A DNA stretch of 64,000 nucleotides from Tipula vernalis (taxonomy: Eukaryota > Arthropoda > Insecta > Diptera > Tipulidae): contig OY282558.1 in NCBI GenBank assembly GCA_958295665.1, positions 49,607,389-49,671,388 on the forward strand. Reading direction: 5' to 3'. Below the pieces are notes generated by a model, which saw nothing but the letters and a program-made list of their open reading frames with translations, had not been told where the DNA came from and made no database searches. Position 1 is the stretch's first letter. The number at the start of each line of letters is the position of its first letter. The translations under genes and the position numbers were made by a program. Positions 21,357-32,244 of this stretch are shown here, in pieces.

Positions 21357-22135
21357 ATTGCAATACATTATTATTATTATTATTGGAGGGCCATGCGGGC
21401 GATCAGCCACTTCCCACTGCGACCTAAAATATCTATTGTGCTGGACCTTGCTTAATTATCCGTCCAGTCAATATTCAGGTTTATAATAAACCTGACAGTA
21501 CAGCCTCCCGGTACGTGACACATACTATCTGGGCTTATTGCTCTCCCTCCTAGATGTCTACTACATCATGTAGTTCTGCTAGAAAGACAGTAGCATTGGA
21601 GCCCAAGGACCTCGAGAGGGTTGTCCCACTCCCTTATATTCCTACTCCTGTCCCGTATTCCGTTTCATTTTACTCTTACGAGTTGCTGGGAATTGCAAAT
21701 CGCCTGTACGTCACCCAGCTTTACTACAGGAAGGCTAAATAAAACTGGAGGGTGCCTGGTATCCATAGTCCGCATATTTTGGACTGATTAACCTATCAGC
21801 CATTCATCCATCGGCATATGCTGTTTCACCTTAGATTAGGGTTTTTTGTCAAGGTTTTCTACTTTAGCACTGTACTTTAGCCTGTGCCAAATGGCCAAAA
21901 ATGTGCCAAATGGCCTTAGTTACCAGTGGTTGCCACGAGGAGGCAGCACGTACACTTGCGAATTGTGAACAGGTTACCCCTTACACAATTGTACCCATCA
22001 CACAGCTGCCTAATGATAAGACCAGAACAGCTCACGCGATGCGCAGCCTACTGGAAGGTTACGGAGCTGGTAGATTAATCTACTCAACTTTGGTCTCCCC
22101 CTCCAATAGACGCCCAACCACCAATTGCAATACAT
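21357..22135 (-). mobile_element. 5'-truncated LOA/I-like copy with TTA tail and 12-bp duplication
   Basis: The insert is 21369-22123 (755 bp). Its left edge is a run of TTA/ATT triplets, which on the minus strand is a (TAA)n 3' tail. The rest matches the 3' untranslated region at 9595-10310. The 12-bp direct repeat ATTGCAATACAT flanks it at 21357-21368 and 22124-22135. This is a classic 5'-truncated, target-primed insertion. It interrupts the Jockey-like RT. Confidence 0.93.
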
Positions 22136-22199
22136 ACTATTTTGCATTTCTAAACTATTCGAGTCGATGGTTAACAATTTGATCTACTTCCACTTAAAG

Positions 22200-22874
22200 T
22201 AACGTATTAGCATACGTCAGCATCGATTTTTTCCGAGCCGTTCAACGGTCACTAATTTAGCAGTCTTTCAAAATAATGTAATTAACTTTGTTGGCTCGAA
22301 ACTTCAAATCGATGTGCTTTATACCGAATCCGCTAAAGCGTTCGATAAACTTAATTACAGGATTTTATTGAATAAGCTCAGTGAACTGAATTGCGATATT
22401 ATTCCCTTAAATTGGCTTATGTCTTATGTCCACTATTATTTTTATTGTTCATTAACAATGTTGTGGATTGTTTCAAATTCGCTGACTGTATTTTATTTGC
22501 TGAAGACATGAAAATATATGCAAACATCTCAAGTGAACTGGATCGTGATCAATTTATGATCATTTGTGTGTTGCTAACGTGTGTGTCACGTAATCACCTA
22601 TTCCAGTAGTTTTTGACTACTTCTTAAATGATGTGAGATTGAAGAGAGTTAAGGTTTCTGATTTGGTCGTTTTCTTTAGCTCGGATTTAAGGTTTAATTC
22701 TAAAGTCTTCCTTTCGTCCTCGTTCTACGAGTCTCATTCAAACAGAATTGAAAGTGTTCAAAAACAGTTTTTGTTATTTGTTCTCATGAAATTACATTCT
22801 TTCGAGCGTCAATAATTTCAGGCTATCACCATATGTAGAACGATGTCGTTTCCTGGATCTCCAATCGTTAAGTG
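22200..22874 (+). pseudogene. Jockey-like RT palm and thumb
   Basis: Motif A reads VLYTESAKAFDKLNYRILLNKLSEL at 22312-22390. Motif C is in the second frame (CFKFADCILFAEDMKIYANISSELD, 22470-22530), where the usual FADD is FAED, so one catalytic aspartate is replaced by glutamate. The conserved C-terminal wording SDLVVFFSSDLRFNSK (22650) and HSNRIESVQKQFLLFVL (22736) follow. The region holds several frameshifts. Its reading is cut by the element at 22875. Confidence 0.78.
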
Positions 22875-24647
22875 CACTGAAAAAAATCCTACATCAATGC
22901 AGAAAAAAACTGCATTAATAGTAAGAAAAATTCGTTAAAACTGTGCCGATACGACCCTTCGTTAATAGAACGAAAATCATACATTAATATAGTGAAACAC
23001 ATAAAAAAAAATTATTTTAATCTTGACTACTTACGTTGTAGTATTTATGATTCGATTCATATAAGATACGAAAAATGTTATAATTATAATGCAGCTAATA
23101 GCATTTGTGGATAAATTGGTTCTTATTATTAACGAAAGAAATAAAAGATAAGACGAAATTTTTCATAATTCTAATGAAATGGTAAACCACATTAATGAAT
23201 AAATTTATACATTTTAGTTAGAAATTCAATATTTGACTTACATAATTATTCGTATGGAGGAAGAACTTAGTGCTCAGTGGTTATGAATAATTCACAAATA
23301 TGATGATTATTTCCATAAATATATTAAAAATGATTCATAAAATGCAGGAACGGGTTCATAATTATAATCAAAATTACATTATATTTATTATAAAACACAA
23401 TTGTAAAGAAATAAAAATCTTAAAATTTCGTTTTGTAATTCCTTTGTTTTTTTGGTTTCTTCTATTTGTTATTAAAATGCGGTTAATTTAATCTCATAAA
23501 AATAAACTTCAATTTTAAAATAAATATAATTAATAATTAAAAAATATAATTGGATTAATAAATGGCATGTTGACAAGTTACATTCGAATTCGTTGATTTC
23601 TCCCATTTTCCTTTTGAAATTCGATAGTAATTTGCTATTCTGTAAAATCAATAAATTAAATTACAACCACACATGTAGGTACTTTTATTTGCTTATGTTT
23701 GTTACCTGATCTGATCCCAAAAAGTATTCCAAAAGCGAGTTTAGTTCATGATTTTCCCCAAGTGTTGCTGAAATATCTTGATTTGCAGGATCGGCAAAAT
23801 TTGGAATAGTAGACATTTTCTTACAAGCGCAATATAATAAGGCAGAGGTATTACTAACACAATAATAAATCACATAAATTATAAATTTACACATTATTTA
23901 TACAATGAATTTTAGGGTTTTTCACACAAAAGTGTTTTCATTTTAATTTCACGAAATAAAAGTTAATCATCGATCACAAAAGCGATGATTATATTTAAGT
24001 TCTTATTAAAACGAAACCACGGGCATTAAATACCATATTTACCTGATTTTCAATACACAAAAATTATTTGAATGTCTCACGATTTTTCAAACTATGTATT
24101 TCAAATGGTCCTCTCAAGCCGCACGATAACAGTTAATATAATAAAGCGTATGCAATTTATTAACTTTCGTTGTCCCAATCATGATTCAACTTTACGTAAT
24201 TTTCGTAGATGCTAGAATAGATTCATCCAATCATAATAATACGAACAAATTCGTATATGTTATGCAATTATGAAATTTGATATATTCGGACAAATAAAAA
24301 TGTAATGGAATCTTTAGGCATATGAATTAATTCGTAATATTCAAGTACTATAGAGCCACTTTCGTTAATATGACCAACAATAAGTATTTAAAATTAATTT
24401 TCATCAGAGTCTTATTCATAAATATTATGAACTGTTCATAAATATGTTTGTTTAATAAAATCATGCAATAACCTAAACCATGTTTTAGTTTATGAACTGT
24501 GTATATTCGTAATATTAACCCACAACTTTTCATGAATTTTTCTAAATTTTGTGTTTTTTACGTAAATATAAATTTTACATTAATAGTACGAATTATGGTT
24601 AATGAACGACATTCGTAAATAAAATGCACTATATTTTTTTCAGTGTG
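22873..24647. mobile_element. CACTG-ended DNA element (1771 bp) with TG duplication
   Basis: The element is 22875-24645. Terminal inverted repeats are CACTGAAAAAAA at the left and its exact complement at the right, and subterminal sequence (TTCGTTAATAGAACGA and relatives) is also partly inverted. TG lies on both sides (22873-22874 and 24646-24647). The Jockey-like frame is continuous across the site when the insert and one TG are disregarded, which fixes the boundaries. CACTR ends with 2-4 bp duplications are known from the CMC (CACTA/Mirage/Chapaev) superfamily. The interior is AT-rich and has no recognisable transposase, so it is non-autonomous. Confidence 0.85.
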
Positions 24648-24905
24648 CTAGTACATGCGCAAGTGCCATATTTGCGAGTGACATCTTTTGTGGTAAAATA
24701 GACTGTACTGACATTCTTTCACGTTTTATTATTTATGCTCCTCAACGCAACTTACGCCCCCGAGAACTCCGTCACATTCCGACTGCAAGTAACAACTACA
24801 CCTTCCATGGTCCCCAAAGAGCCCGGAAAAATCTGGGAAATGTCGGGATTATGTGCAACAGGACTCTCTATTGTTCAGTTAGCTGACATTTTAGGTTTAT
24901 AAAGA
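24646..24905 (+). pseudogene. Jockey-like protein C-terminus
   Basis: The translation continues the Jockey-like C-terminal region (ASAIFASDIFCGKIDCTDIL, then APQRNLRPRELRHIPTAS and a NYTFHGPQRA stretch). It is in frame with the part left of the 1771-bp insertion once the insertion and one copy of the TG duplication are disregarded. The frame closes near 24900. It has no separate start and is not a gene of its own. Confidence 0.78.
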
Positions 24906-26580
24906 CCGAAGGAATGAACTTCCATCCATTCCTGTGAGAATCGAATTATCTAGTCTAGACTGATAAGATAAAACAGATACAGTTTCGTATCTTTAACCAA
25001 CGGGATTTATTACCGAAACTAACGGTCTAAACCACACTTTCAATTATTAAAAATCAATGAAAGTATTTGATGTACCGGCTAACTGTTTCTTCCGCCTTTA
25101 AAATTATACAAGTAAGCTTCTACGATGAAAGTGTCAGATCTGAGTTTGGAAGCTACAAACACAAAATTGTTACTTTCCGCCAATAACATTAAAAAATTAA
25201 GAAAAACGAGTTAGTCTTAGTCAAAACTACAAACCCCCCTCAACAGGCTAACAACCTTTGATTAATATATCTTGCCTCGCCGTAGCAATTATTCGACAAT
25301 TCAAATTTATACCAATTTTCGATAAAAAGTCGTTTAGGTTTTCCAAATCATCGATACCCATCCCAAACTCTTGTCAGCCGAACCAAACAATAAAATTTAC
25401 AATTTTTAAAACGAAAATCTGCTGAATAATCTTAGATAATTGGTGAAAGACGTAAAATATTTAACAAACAAAAAAAAAACATTTTGGGTTGTTACAAAAA
25501 CATAAATTTCCCGGAATTTCAGAAACCCCATGCATAAGTATCGATGCGAAATATGTACCTACAAAATGTCGGAACGGACGAAGAATTATTTCTTTTAATT
25601 TAACGATTATTACATGGCGATAAATTTCTTGTTTTTGTTTTGCATTATGTCGTTCTCGATACTCGTAAAAAGTGTATAGACCATAAATTCCGGAGTTTTT
25701 AATAGGCACGCGGATATCTTTTTAAACAGAGAGAGTTTTTAAAACCAAAAAAGTCCGAGCAATAAAAATTTTTGATGTTGGGCTTAAGTGATATACTACA
25801 CTTTACACCTCGCCTCTCCCTCTTTTATACTCCAGTTATGGCTTGTATATAATACGAATCAATAAATTTTCTGTTTTTCAAGATATGTACCCAAGAGCGA
25901 TGTGTTTCGATTTTTTGTTTCCTTACTACTGTTAAATTATATTGTTAACACAACAGGTTGATTTTGCGTGTAGAGGGTGCGAGAAGTGGTGGCGTTGTGT
26001 GACGTTAAGCTAAAGAATTAATAAGATCATTAAATTTTTATTAAAGATTGAAAAACTGCGTGATTTATTAGGGTGTACAAAACAAAAAAATCGTTTAATT
26101 GGTTTTTTAAAAATAGACCTATCTCTTCAATAAGAAAAAATTTGTAATTCCCGCATCTCTAATTTATATTCGTGTATGCGAGGTATTCAAAATAAATTTT
26201 TATTGCTTGTAACACAAATACGACAAGAGATAGTTTACAAAACAGCAAAAAAAAATTAACTTTATGTAATTTTAATATAACAACAAACATTTTTGTCTAA
26301 AAAATAGTTTTGTATATAGATTTATAAACTAACGGCAGGCACGCGATCCAATTTATGTCGTACTTATACACATTTCCCAACTTTATTGTTTTATTTTACT
26401 TGAAGTAGTTCGAGACAGATGAAACTAGTAATTATTTTACCAAAACACGAAATCGAATAAATCGCACCGAGTCAAAAATAATTAAAATGTTTTAACGTAA
26501 GGGAGGTCTCGTGCTTGGTAAGTATTTCCCATAATACTTATTTAGACCGAATGAATCACGCTACGGTAGCAAGAAAAGTA
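24906..26580. other. AT-rich interval, no recognised gene
   Basis: Only short open frames without domains (for example minus 25709-25461). Poly-A and poly-T runs are common. No terminal repeats or tandem structure were seen. Confidence 0.5.
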
Positions 26581-26590
26581 GGTAATAAGC

Positions 26591-26821
26591 ATGCACAGCT
26601 TAATAAATGAATGCCACCAAAGTATCCATTGTTTGTTGTATGATGAGACTAAAAAGTTAGAAGAAGTTTGGAATTCGTTGCTCTCGAAGAAATTCGAAGG
26701 CCTAAATGTGAAAACCGTGTGTTTTGACGTGCCCACTGAAGTCTATAATAAATTTTATTCTGTCGTTGAGCATGAAAACTTTTTACTGACAAAAATACGT
26801 TTTAATTTTCATAGTTGTTAA
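26591..26821 (+). CDS. Uncharacterised 76-residue open frame (possible relic)
   Basis: The frame begins with ATG (MHSLINECHQ) and ends with TAA. It contains a stretch with normal-looking amino acid composition (LEEVWNSLLSKKFEGLNVKTVCFDVPTEV), unlike the low-complexity frames around it. No family could be recognised, there is no signal peptide or membrane segment, and no splice context was found. It directly abuts a BEL/Pao fragment on the other strand, so it may be part of a transposon. It could also be a random open frame. Confidence 0.2.
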   Translation: MHSLINECHQSIHCLLYDETKKLEEVWNSLLSKKFEGLNVKTVCFDVPTEVYNKFYSVVEHENFLLTKIRFNFHSC

Positions 26822-26823
26822 AT

Positions 26824-27110
26824 TTAATTCGAACGTTTTTGACAACTTTTTCTTCTTACCATGGAATCGACGATCCTCCAAATAATTCGGTTCATGAGAA
26901 GAGAGTACCAGACATCTGCTTTTTTTAAATATGCTTTATTTAAATATGATCTGGTCTTGATACATATTTCATTTTTTGGAATTTCAACCAAGTGACCCAG
27001 CTGTTGATAATCCTGCGTAAGCTTTGAGTATTCCAAACGCAACTTTTTCTTGGTACATAATCTTTTTTCCAGAACGTAAAACCGACATAAGGCAACTATT
27101 AGGTTTGTTT
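26824..27110 (-). pseudogene. BEL/Pao RT entry fragment
   Basis: The reading YVLEKRLCTKKKLRLEYSKLTQDYQQLGHLVEIPKN is the conserved entry to BEL/Pao reverse transcriptases (E-K-R-L, Y-x-x-x-x-x-x-Y-x-x-L-G-H). About 90 residues are recognisable; both ends are lost. It is an isolated retroelement fragment. Confidence 0.75.
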
Positions 27111-27159
27111 TTGGAGAGCAAGGCATTACAACCAATACCCAATTTTGTATCCCAAGCAT

Positions 27160-27330
27160 TCTACCCTCCCCTCCCCCCCCCCCCCCCCGGTGTACGGCAA
27201 ATGGCCGTTATTGTACGTTCAAGAATAAGCAAGGCTCCCGGTAAGACGCCGGGTCCACCGTACACTCTTTTTACATATAACAAAACCGAACGAAAGGAAA
27301 GGTATGTTAGTAACAAAGAATCGACCCGAT
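27160..27330. other. Poly-C tract followed by an inverted-repeat segment
   Basis: A C-run of about 25 bases, interrupted once near 27166, lies at 27163-27188. It is followed by GGTGTACGG and, about 75 bp further, CCGGGTCCACCGTACAC, which is an imperfect inverse. It may be the end of an unidentified element. Not further assignable. Confidence 0.4.
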
Positions 27331-27377
27331 TCCAGGTACCTAAGTAGCCGATAGTTAGTATATTTGTTGTCAGTATA

Positions 27378-28490
27378 ATTTTTTTTTTTTTTTTTTTTTT
27401 TTTTTGTAATGCGAAGCTGTTAATCACCAGGCAATCACAATCTCCTGTAGTCAGCGATCCCCAGTGGTGCCGCAAGATTTGTGGATAGCTGTAAGGATTT
27501 TTTTTTAATGACAAGCCGTTAGTCACAAGACAGACACAATCTCCTTATAGTCAGCGTTCTTCATTGGTTCCGATTTTTTTTTTTTTTAATGACAAGCTGT
27601 TAGTCGCCAGGCAATCACATAGTCAGCGTTCCCCCAGTGGTCCGCAAGTTTTGTGAATAGCTGTAAAGATTTATTTTTATTTTTACGTTAATGACAAGCT
27701 GTTAGTCATAAGACAGACACAATTTCCTTAGAGTCAGCGTTCTCCATTGGTACCTATGTCTTTTTTTTTTTTTAATGACCAGCTGTTAGTCACAAGACAG
27801 ACACAATCTCCCTATAGTCAGCGTTCCCCATTGGTGCCGACTTCCTTTTTTTTTTTTTTAATGACAAGCTGTTAGTCACCAGACAATCACAATCTATTAT
27901 AGTCAGCGTTCCCCCAGTGGTGCCGCAAGTTTTGTGAATAGGTGTAAGGATTTTTTTTTTTTTAGTTTAATGGCAAGCTGTTACAAGGCAATCACAATCT
28001 CCTTATAGTCAGCGTTCCCCATTGATGTCGATTTTTTTTTTTTTTTTTTTTTTTAAATGACAAACTGTTAGTCACAAGGCAATCACAATCTCCTTATAGT
28101 CAGCGTTCCCCATTGGTGTCGATTTCTTTTTTTTTTTTCTTGTCACAAGGACAACTGTAAGTAAGGATTTCTTTTTTTTTACTGACAAGCTAGTCATCGT
28201 TCCCCATTTGTGCCGCAAGTTTTTAAAAGCTGTACGGATTTTTTATTTTTTTTGTAATGACAAGCTGTTAGTCACCAGACAGACACAATCTCCATATAGT
28301 CAGCGTTCCCCATTGGTGCCGATTTCTTTTTTTTTGTTTTTTTAATGACAATCTGTTAGTCACACAGGCAATCACAATTCTCCTTATAGTCAGCTGTTAG
28401 TCGCAAGGCGAACATAATTTCCTATAGTCAGCATTTCCCAGTGGTGCTGCAAGTTTTGTGAGAAGCTGTAAGGAATTTTTTTTTATCTGT
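27378..28490. repeat. Poly-T-containing tandem array (about 12 units)
   Basis: Imperfect units of roughly 70-110 bp each read: T-run of 8-20, AATGACAAGCTGTTAGTCAC, AAGACAGACACAATCTCC, TATAGTCAGCGTTCCCC and ATTGGTGCCG. The core TAGTCAGCGTTCCCC and its variants recur about 12 times. Unit length varies with the T-run and with deletions of part of the core. On the minus strand each unit ends in an A-run, resembling concatenated short retroelement-like sequences, but no pol III boxes are visible. Confidence 0.88.
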
Positions 28491-28614
28491 AATATTTTTC
28501 AAGATTTCGTTTCATCATCATGTTCCCATGCGGTCGTCTAAATTTGTACTAAGCATAGTAAATGTTGCTTGATGTTGTTGTTGAAGTTGTTGCGTCTCTT
28601 CTTTCTTGTCTACT

Positions 28615-28985
28615 AGCCCCCCAACTGGGACGACAAACGGCCTTTATGAACAAAAAACCAATATAGACAAAAGGCGACCATAAAATCGCCAACGGAAAAA
28701 AGCCAACATTTTATTCTAATGCACTCAACTAAATTCTCGAATTTTAAAATGTTAATAATTATTAATTTTCCAGAATATTTTTCCTTTTTCCGGAAATTCT
28801 ACTGGCTGGGCCAGCATGGCCTTTTGACTAAATCGACTTTTTGTCCAAGTTAGCGTTTTATCATTTTCGGACTTTTGAACAAGGCAGCGTTTTGTCTACG
28901 CCGTCCTTTTGCCCAAACTGACTTTTTGTCATTACCGGTTTCTTGTGCATGCTATTCTTTTTCCCGTCTGCCTTTTGCTCATATA
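28615..28985. repeat. Fold-back-like repeat with TTTTGTC subrepeats
   Basis: The right part (about 28805-28980) is a loose tandem of about 18-bp subunits of the form xxCTTTTTGTCCAA. The left part (about 28625-28700) contains the same subunits on the opposite strand (GACAAAAGGCG, GAACAAAAAACC, GACAAACGGCC). Between them is a short AT-rich centre. Inverted arms made of short tandem subrepeats are the layout of Foldback-type elements of flies. Ends and target duplication were not resolved. Confidence 0.6.
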
Positions 28986-30640
28986 TGTTAATTGCCTTCT
29001 CCGACAGACAGTCGACATTTGAACCTGAACGTAAACTTTCTGTAGCTCAATTTTGTTTTATATTCCTCCATTCTATATTTTGCTGGATTGCTTTATAGCT
29101 CTTGTCATGCTTATCCGCTGCCCGTTTTACTTACTGTGAATATGTGCTGGTCAAGCTTATGTGCTGGAGGGGGAGGACTCAATAGAGTTAAGTGGTATAA
29201 CTCCAGCTTCGTACCTATTCAGCTGGGTGTACACTATCAAGCTGTCCCTAGAGAACTCCGACTTATGAGAAGCAGCTTGTCCAAGATTTGCCAGCTTATA
29301 TACTGAATTTGGCACCAGGCTATATAGTTCCTGGTTGCTCTTGATTTTACCGAGCTGGTTTTTTTCATCGGGTGCTGGTTTGGCGGACTTTATTTTTCCT
29401 ATGAAACAAAATTATTTCTCTTGTGAAAGGGATATTTGTAAAAACGAACAGGAGAGTGTGAAACAGTCTGAAGCTGATTCTAAAACTCAGAGGTAACAAA
29501 AGCTTGAAATAAGGATTGGGGACGCAAGCGTTCAATCCTCAATTCCGCCAATACACACCAAACAAACAGATTCTGAAAAATTAATACTACTATTCCTACT
29601 AATACATACTCTTCAAGAATGAAGAGACGCATTAAACCTGTCCCTATAAAAACTATTCAAAAAGCCGACAGGCATTAATCATTTTCTACTTAAGACGATG
29701 GCGAGGCTGGTTGATCAATATGTCGGCTTCATGACTTCATTGGATACAATTTGCTTACCATAAAGGCAAATACCTTGTCATAGCATTCAACACAGCTGAC
29801 TGAATTATCAACTATGTAGAACTACATGTAAGCAAATACCAACCGAAAAGAGGAAACCTATGAAAGGGATACTTTTTCTTTCTGTGGTCAATGACAAAAT
29901 GATAGTCAGCGGTTAGCAAATGGACTCTTTGTTGGAAAAGCCAACAGTGAAAGTGAACACAAGCGCCCCAAGAATGGCCAGGTTTTAAAACTAAAGGCAA
30001 ATAACTGGATCTTCAGTCGTGAGTCATCGGAACAAATACAATCAAGAGGACTATGCCGGTATTCGCTATGAAGTATTTATCCAATCTTACATAACGATTA
30101 TGGAAGAAGCCTTGAAAATAATTAGTGTAAAAGGGCATTAGGAAACTTTAAGTAGGCCCGTCACCTAATTGTGATAGGGAGAAATGGAACGTCAACAAGA
30201 TATAGGCTCTTAAATTACTCAGCAGTAATTGTATCAGATTTTGTAAGGCAAAAGAGTGAAAACAGGTGCCGGTATACTTCAATCATATTAATCCCGAAAT
30301 TCTTCATTACTAATTCGTCAAGGAGAACAGAGGTTGGTTCCGCTGTGTTTACTAATCTGTCATCGTTCAAATAATTTTCTACTCTGCAGATATTAATCAA
30401 ACTAGGTCCACAGTTAAGAACAAGGACAGCTTTTGTAACTGTAAAAGTATAAATAGGATGAATTTAAATTACAAAAAAAAAATATTTGCACCTGATTCTG
30501 CACGCAAATAACATGTCTGCATCAAAACATTACAACAAATTTATTTAAAAGCTTTATAATTTTACTATATCAAGAATATATCTGAAGCTTTTATTTACAT
30601 AACAAACTTACATAATATAGAAAGTAATTATCGATTTATT
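28986..30640. other. Interval without recognised gene
   Basis: GCTGG motifs recur at 29090-29350. The open frames at 29088-29306 (plus), 30000-29812 (minus) and 30171-30374 (plus) have no recognisable domain and no support. Composition at 29480-30430 is less AT-rich than the surroundings and could be an unrecognised mobile element. Confidence 0.45.
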
Positions 30641-30643
30641 AGC

Positions 30644-30790
30644 ATAAAGCTTTTAAAAAGTCATTCATTTTACAGACTCGAGTTTAGAATTGTTGCGACG
30701 TGATGGTATTAGAAAAATCATAAAAAAACTTAATTGAAAATGATTGAGAAATATTAGAGCTTTTAGTATTTTAGACACTTGTGTGTTAAA
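30644..30790. repeat. Dispersed repeat, copy 2 (short form)
   Basis: Starts AAGCTTTTAAAAAGTCATT like 15657 onwards, and later shares TTAATTGAAAATGATTG and a final GAGCTTTTAGTATT-like stretch. The middle of the longer copy is absent, so this looks like an internal-deletion derivative of the same family. Confidence 0.55.
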
Positions 30791-32244
30791 AATTGTTCAA
30801 ATCCCGATACACAATATCCCGCATTCTTGAGCAAAAAAATATCAAAAATTCATAACCATTATGATAGATTGAATTGAACATTCTGCACACCCATAAATAC
30901 ACCACACTTATGTACGACTTTCCAGTTCATTACGTAATCATATAAAAGGCATCATCATTCAATGTACCAAGAATGGACAGATACAAATCTAAAGTAAATC
31001 GTTTTTTAATCTTGTCCCATATATAGTGCTCGGAAATTTTGTCGCACAACATTCCAACGACAAATCCTAGGATTCTTATTTTTATAGAACCAAGCGTAAT
31101 CCTTTCACGCCTTTAAAGAATCGTATAGGTACATAAAATTCCTTTTCGTTTGATGTTTTTGTGTGTGCCACAAACGCAAACAATCACAGCTGTACTGAAG
31201 GGAGTGTAACGTACCCTACTTTAAATTACCTTTACGCCAATCAATCAGCCATAGAGCATCCTAAATTATTTTTAAATTAAATTTTTTTACGTTTTAATTG
31301 ATTTTCTTCAATCCGCAGAGAATTTTTCCGTTTTTTCGTCCTACTTGTTGTTCCTTCCCCTTGTTTCGTTAATTTTATCATTATCAATTTTGTGTAATGA
31401 ATTTGCATTTCGGGTATGCGTATGTTTATGTATTTGTAAAACGTACACAAATGAAATAACCCTTTATTTTTATTTCGGTAATTCATACCCCTCGCCCTGA
31501 AGGTATAAACATAAAGCAAGGCGGCGGCGAGGAGGTTGAGTTATTTGAATATACATACATAAATTTTATTTCAGCTGCGATGTGAGATCCGAGAATAAAA
31601 GAAGAAAATGTTCTTACACATTTACGGTATTGTTCTCGATTCAACTTTTCCCTATACACAGAAGTAGTGTGTGTGTGTGTGTGTGTGTTTGTGGCTGTAT
31701 ACATAGAGAGATGTTGTGTTTACTGTCAGATAAATTTTTCGTCTAATTTTCATTGTCTTATTATTATTTATACTGTTATCTAATATATTCCACGTATATT
31801 GGCGTGGAAATGCGGGAAAATATTGATAAAAAACAAAAGATGTTTCAGAAAAAAGAAAATAAATTGACTTGTTTGAATGTTATATAGTTGAAAATTTCGA
31901 TAGACACACTACATAGAATATGTGTATGTGGAAAATTAAAGTTCTATGTCGCTTGAAATGAATTCAAATTTGAGGTGAACAACCTCTGAAAATCGAAATT
32001 TTCTTACTTTAATAATATGTCACGGTAATTTCGATTAATATCCCCGAAAAGCCTGTAAAGATTTTGATTCTGAACCGGACAACGATCACACAGCTACGGT
32101 GAACCAAATAACACGACTGGAATATTGTATGGTTTCAATTATTCTTTAGCTAATTTTAGCTAAATTGCAAATCTGCAATATTCTTTCTCTTTTTGCAAAA
32201 AATCACACAGAACCTTACACAGAAGCCACATACCTATATCATGA
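30791..32244. other. AT-rich interval with a GT microsatellite
   Basis: A (GT)n run, interrupted, lies at about 31666-31692. No coding sequence was recognised. Small minus-strand frames at 31519-31277 and 31704-31483 are low-complexity. Confidence 0.55.

Larger units (their letters stand above)
20490..24905 (+). mobile_element. Jockey-like non-LTR retrotransposon split by two insertions
   Basis: Coding fragments run left to right: an endonuclease piece (DVIILTETWLS at about 20550), the linker (PKNFWRFVKFKNHNNCFPSF, 21050), the start of the RT (to about 21290), RT palm (22250-22560), RT thumb and C-terminus (22640-22874), and the C-terminal end (24648-24905). Two insertions break it: 21369-22123 (truncated LOA/I-like copy) and 22875-24645 (CACTG-ended element). 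The encoded protein also has internal stops and shifts. Both insertions therefore happened after the Jockey-like copy was in place. Confidence 0.85.

Noticed and set aside
23685..23894. 69-codon minus-strand frame inside the CACTG-ended element as a transposase exon
   Set aside because: The stretch with normal composition is only about 45 residues and shows no transposase motif.
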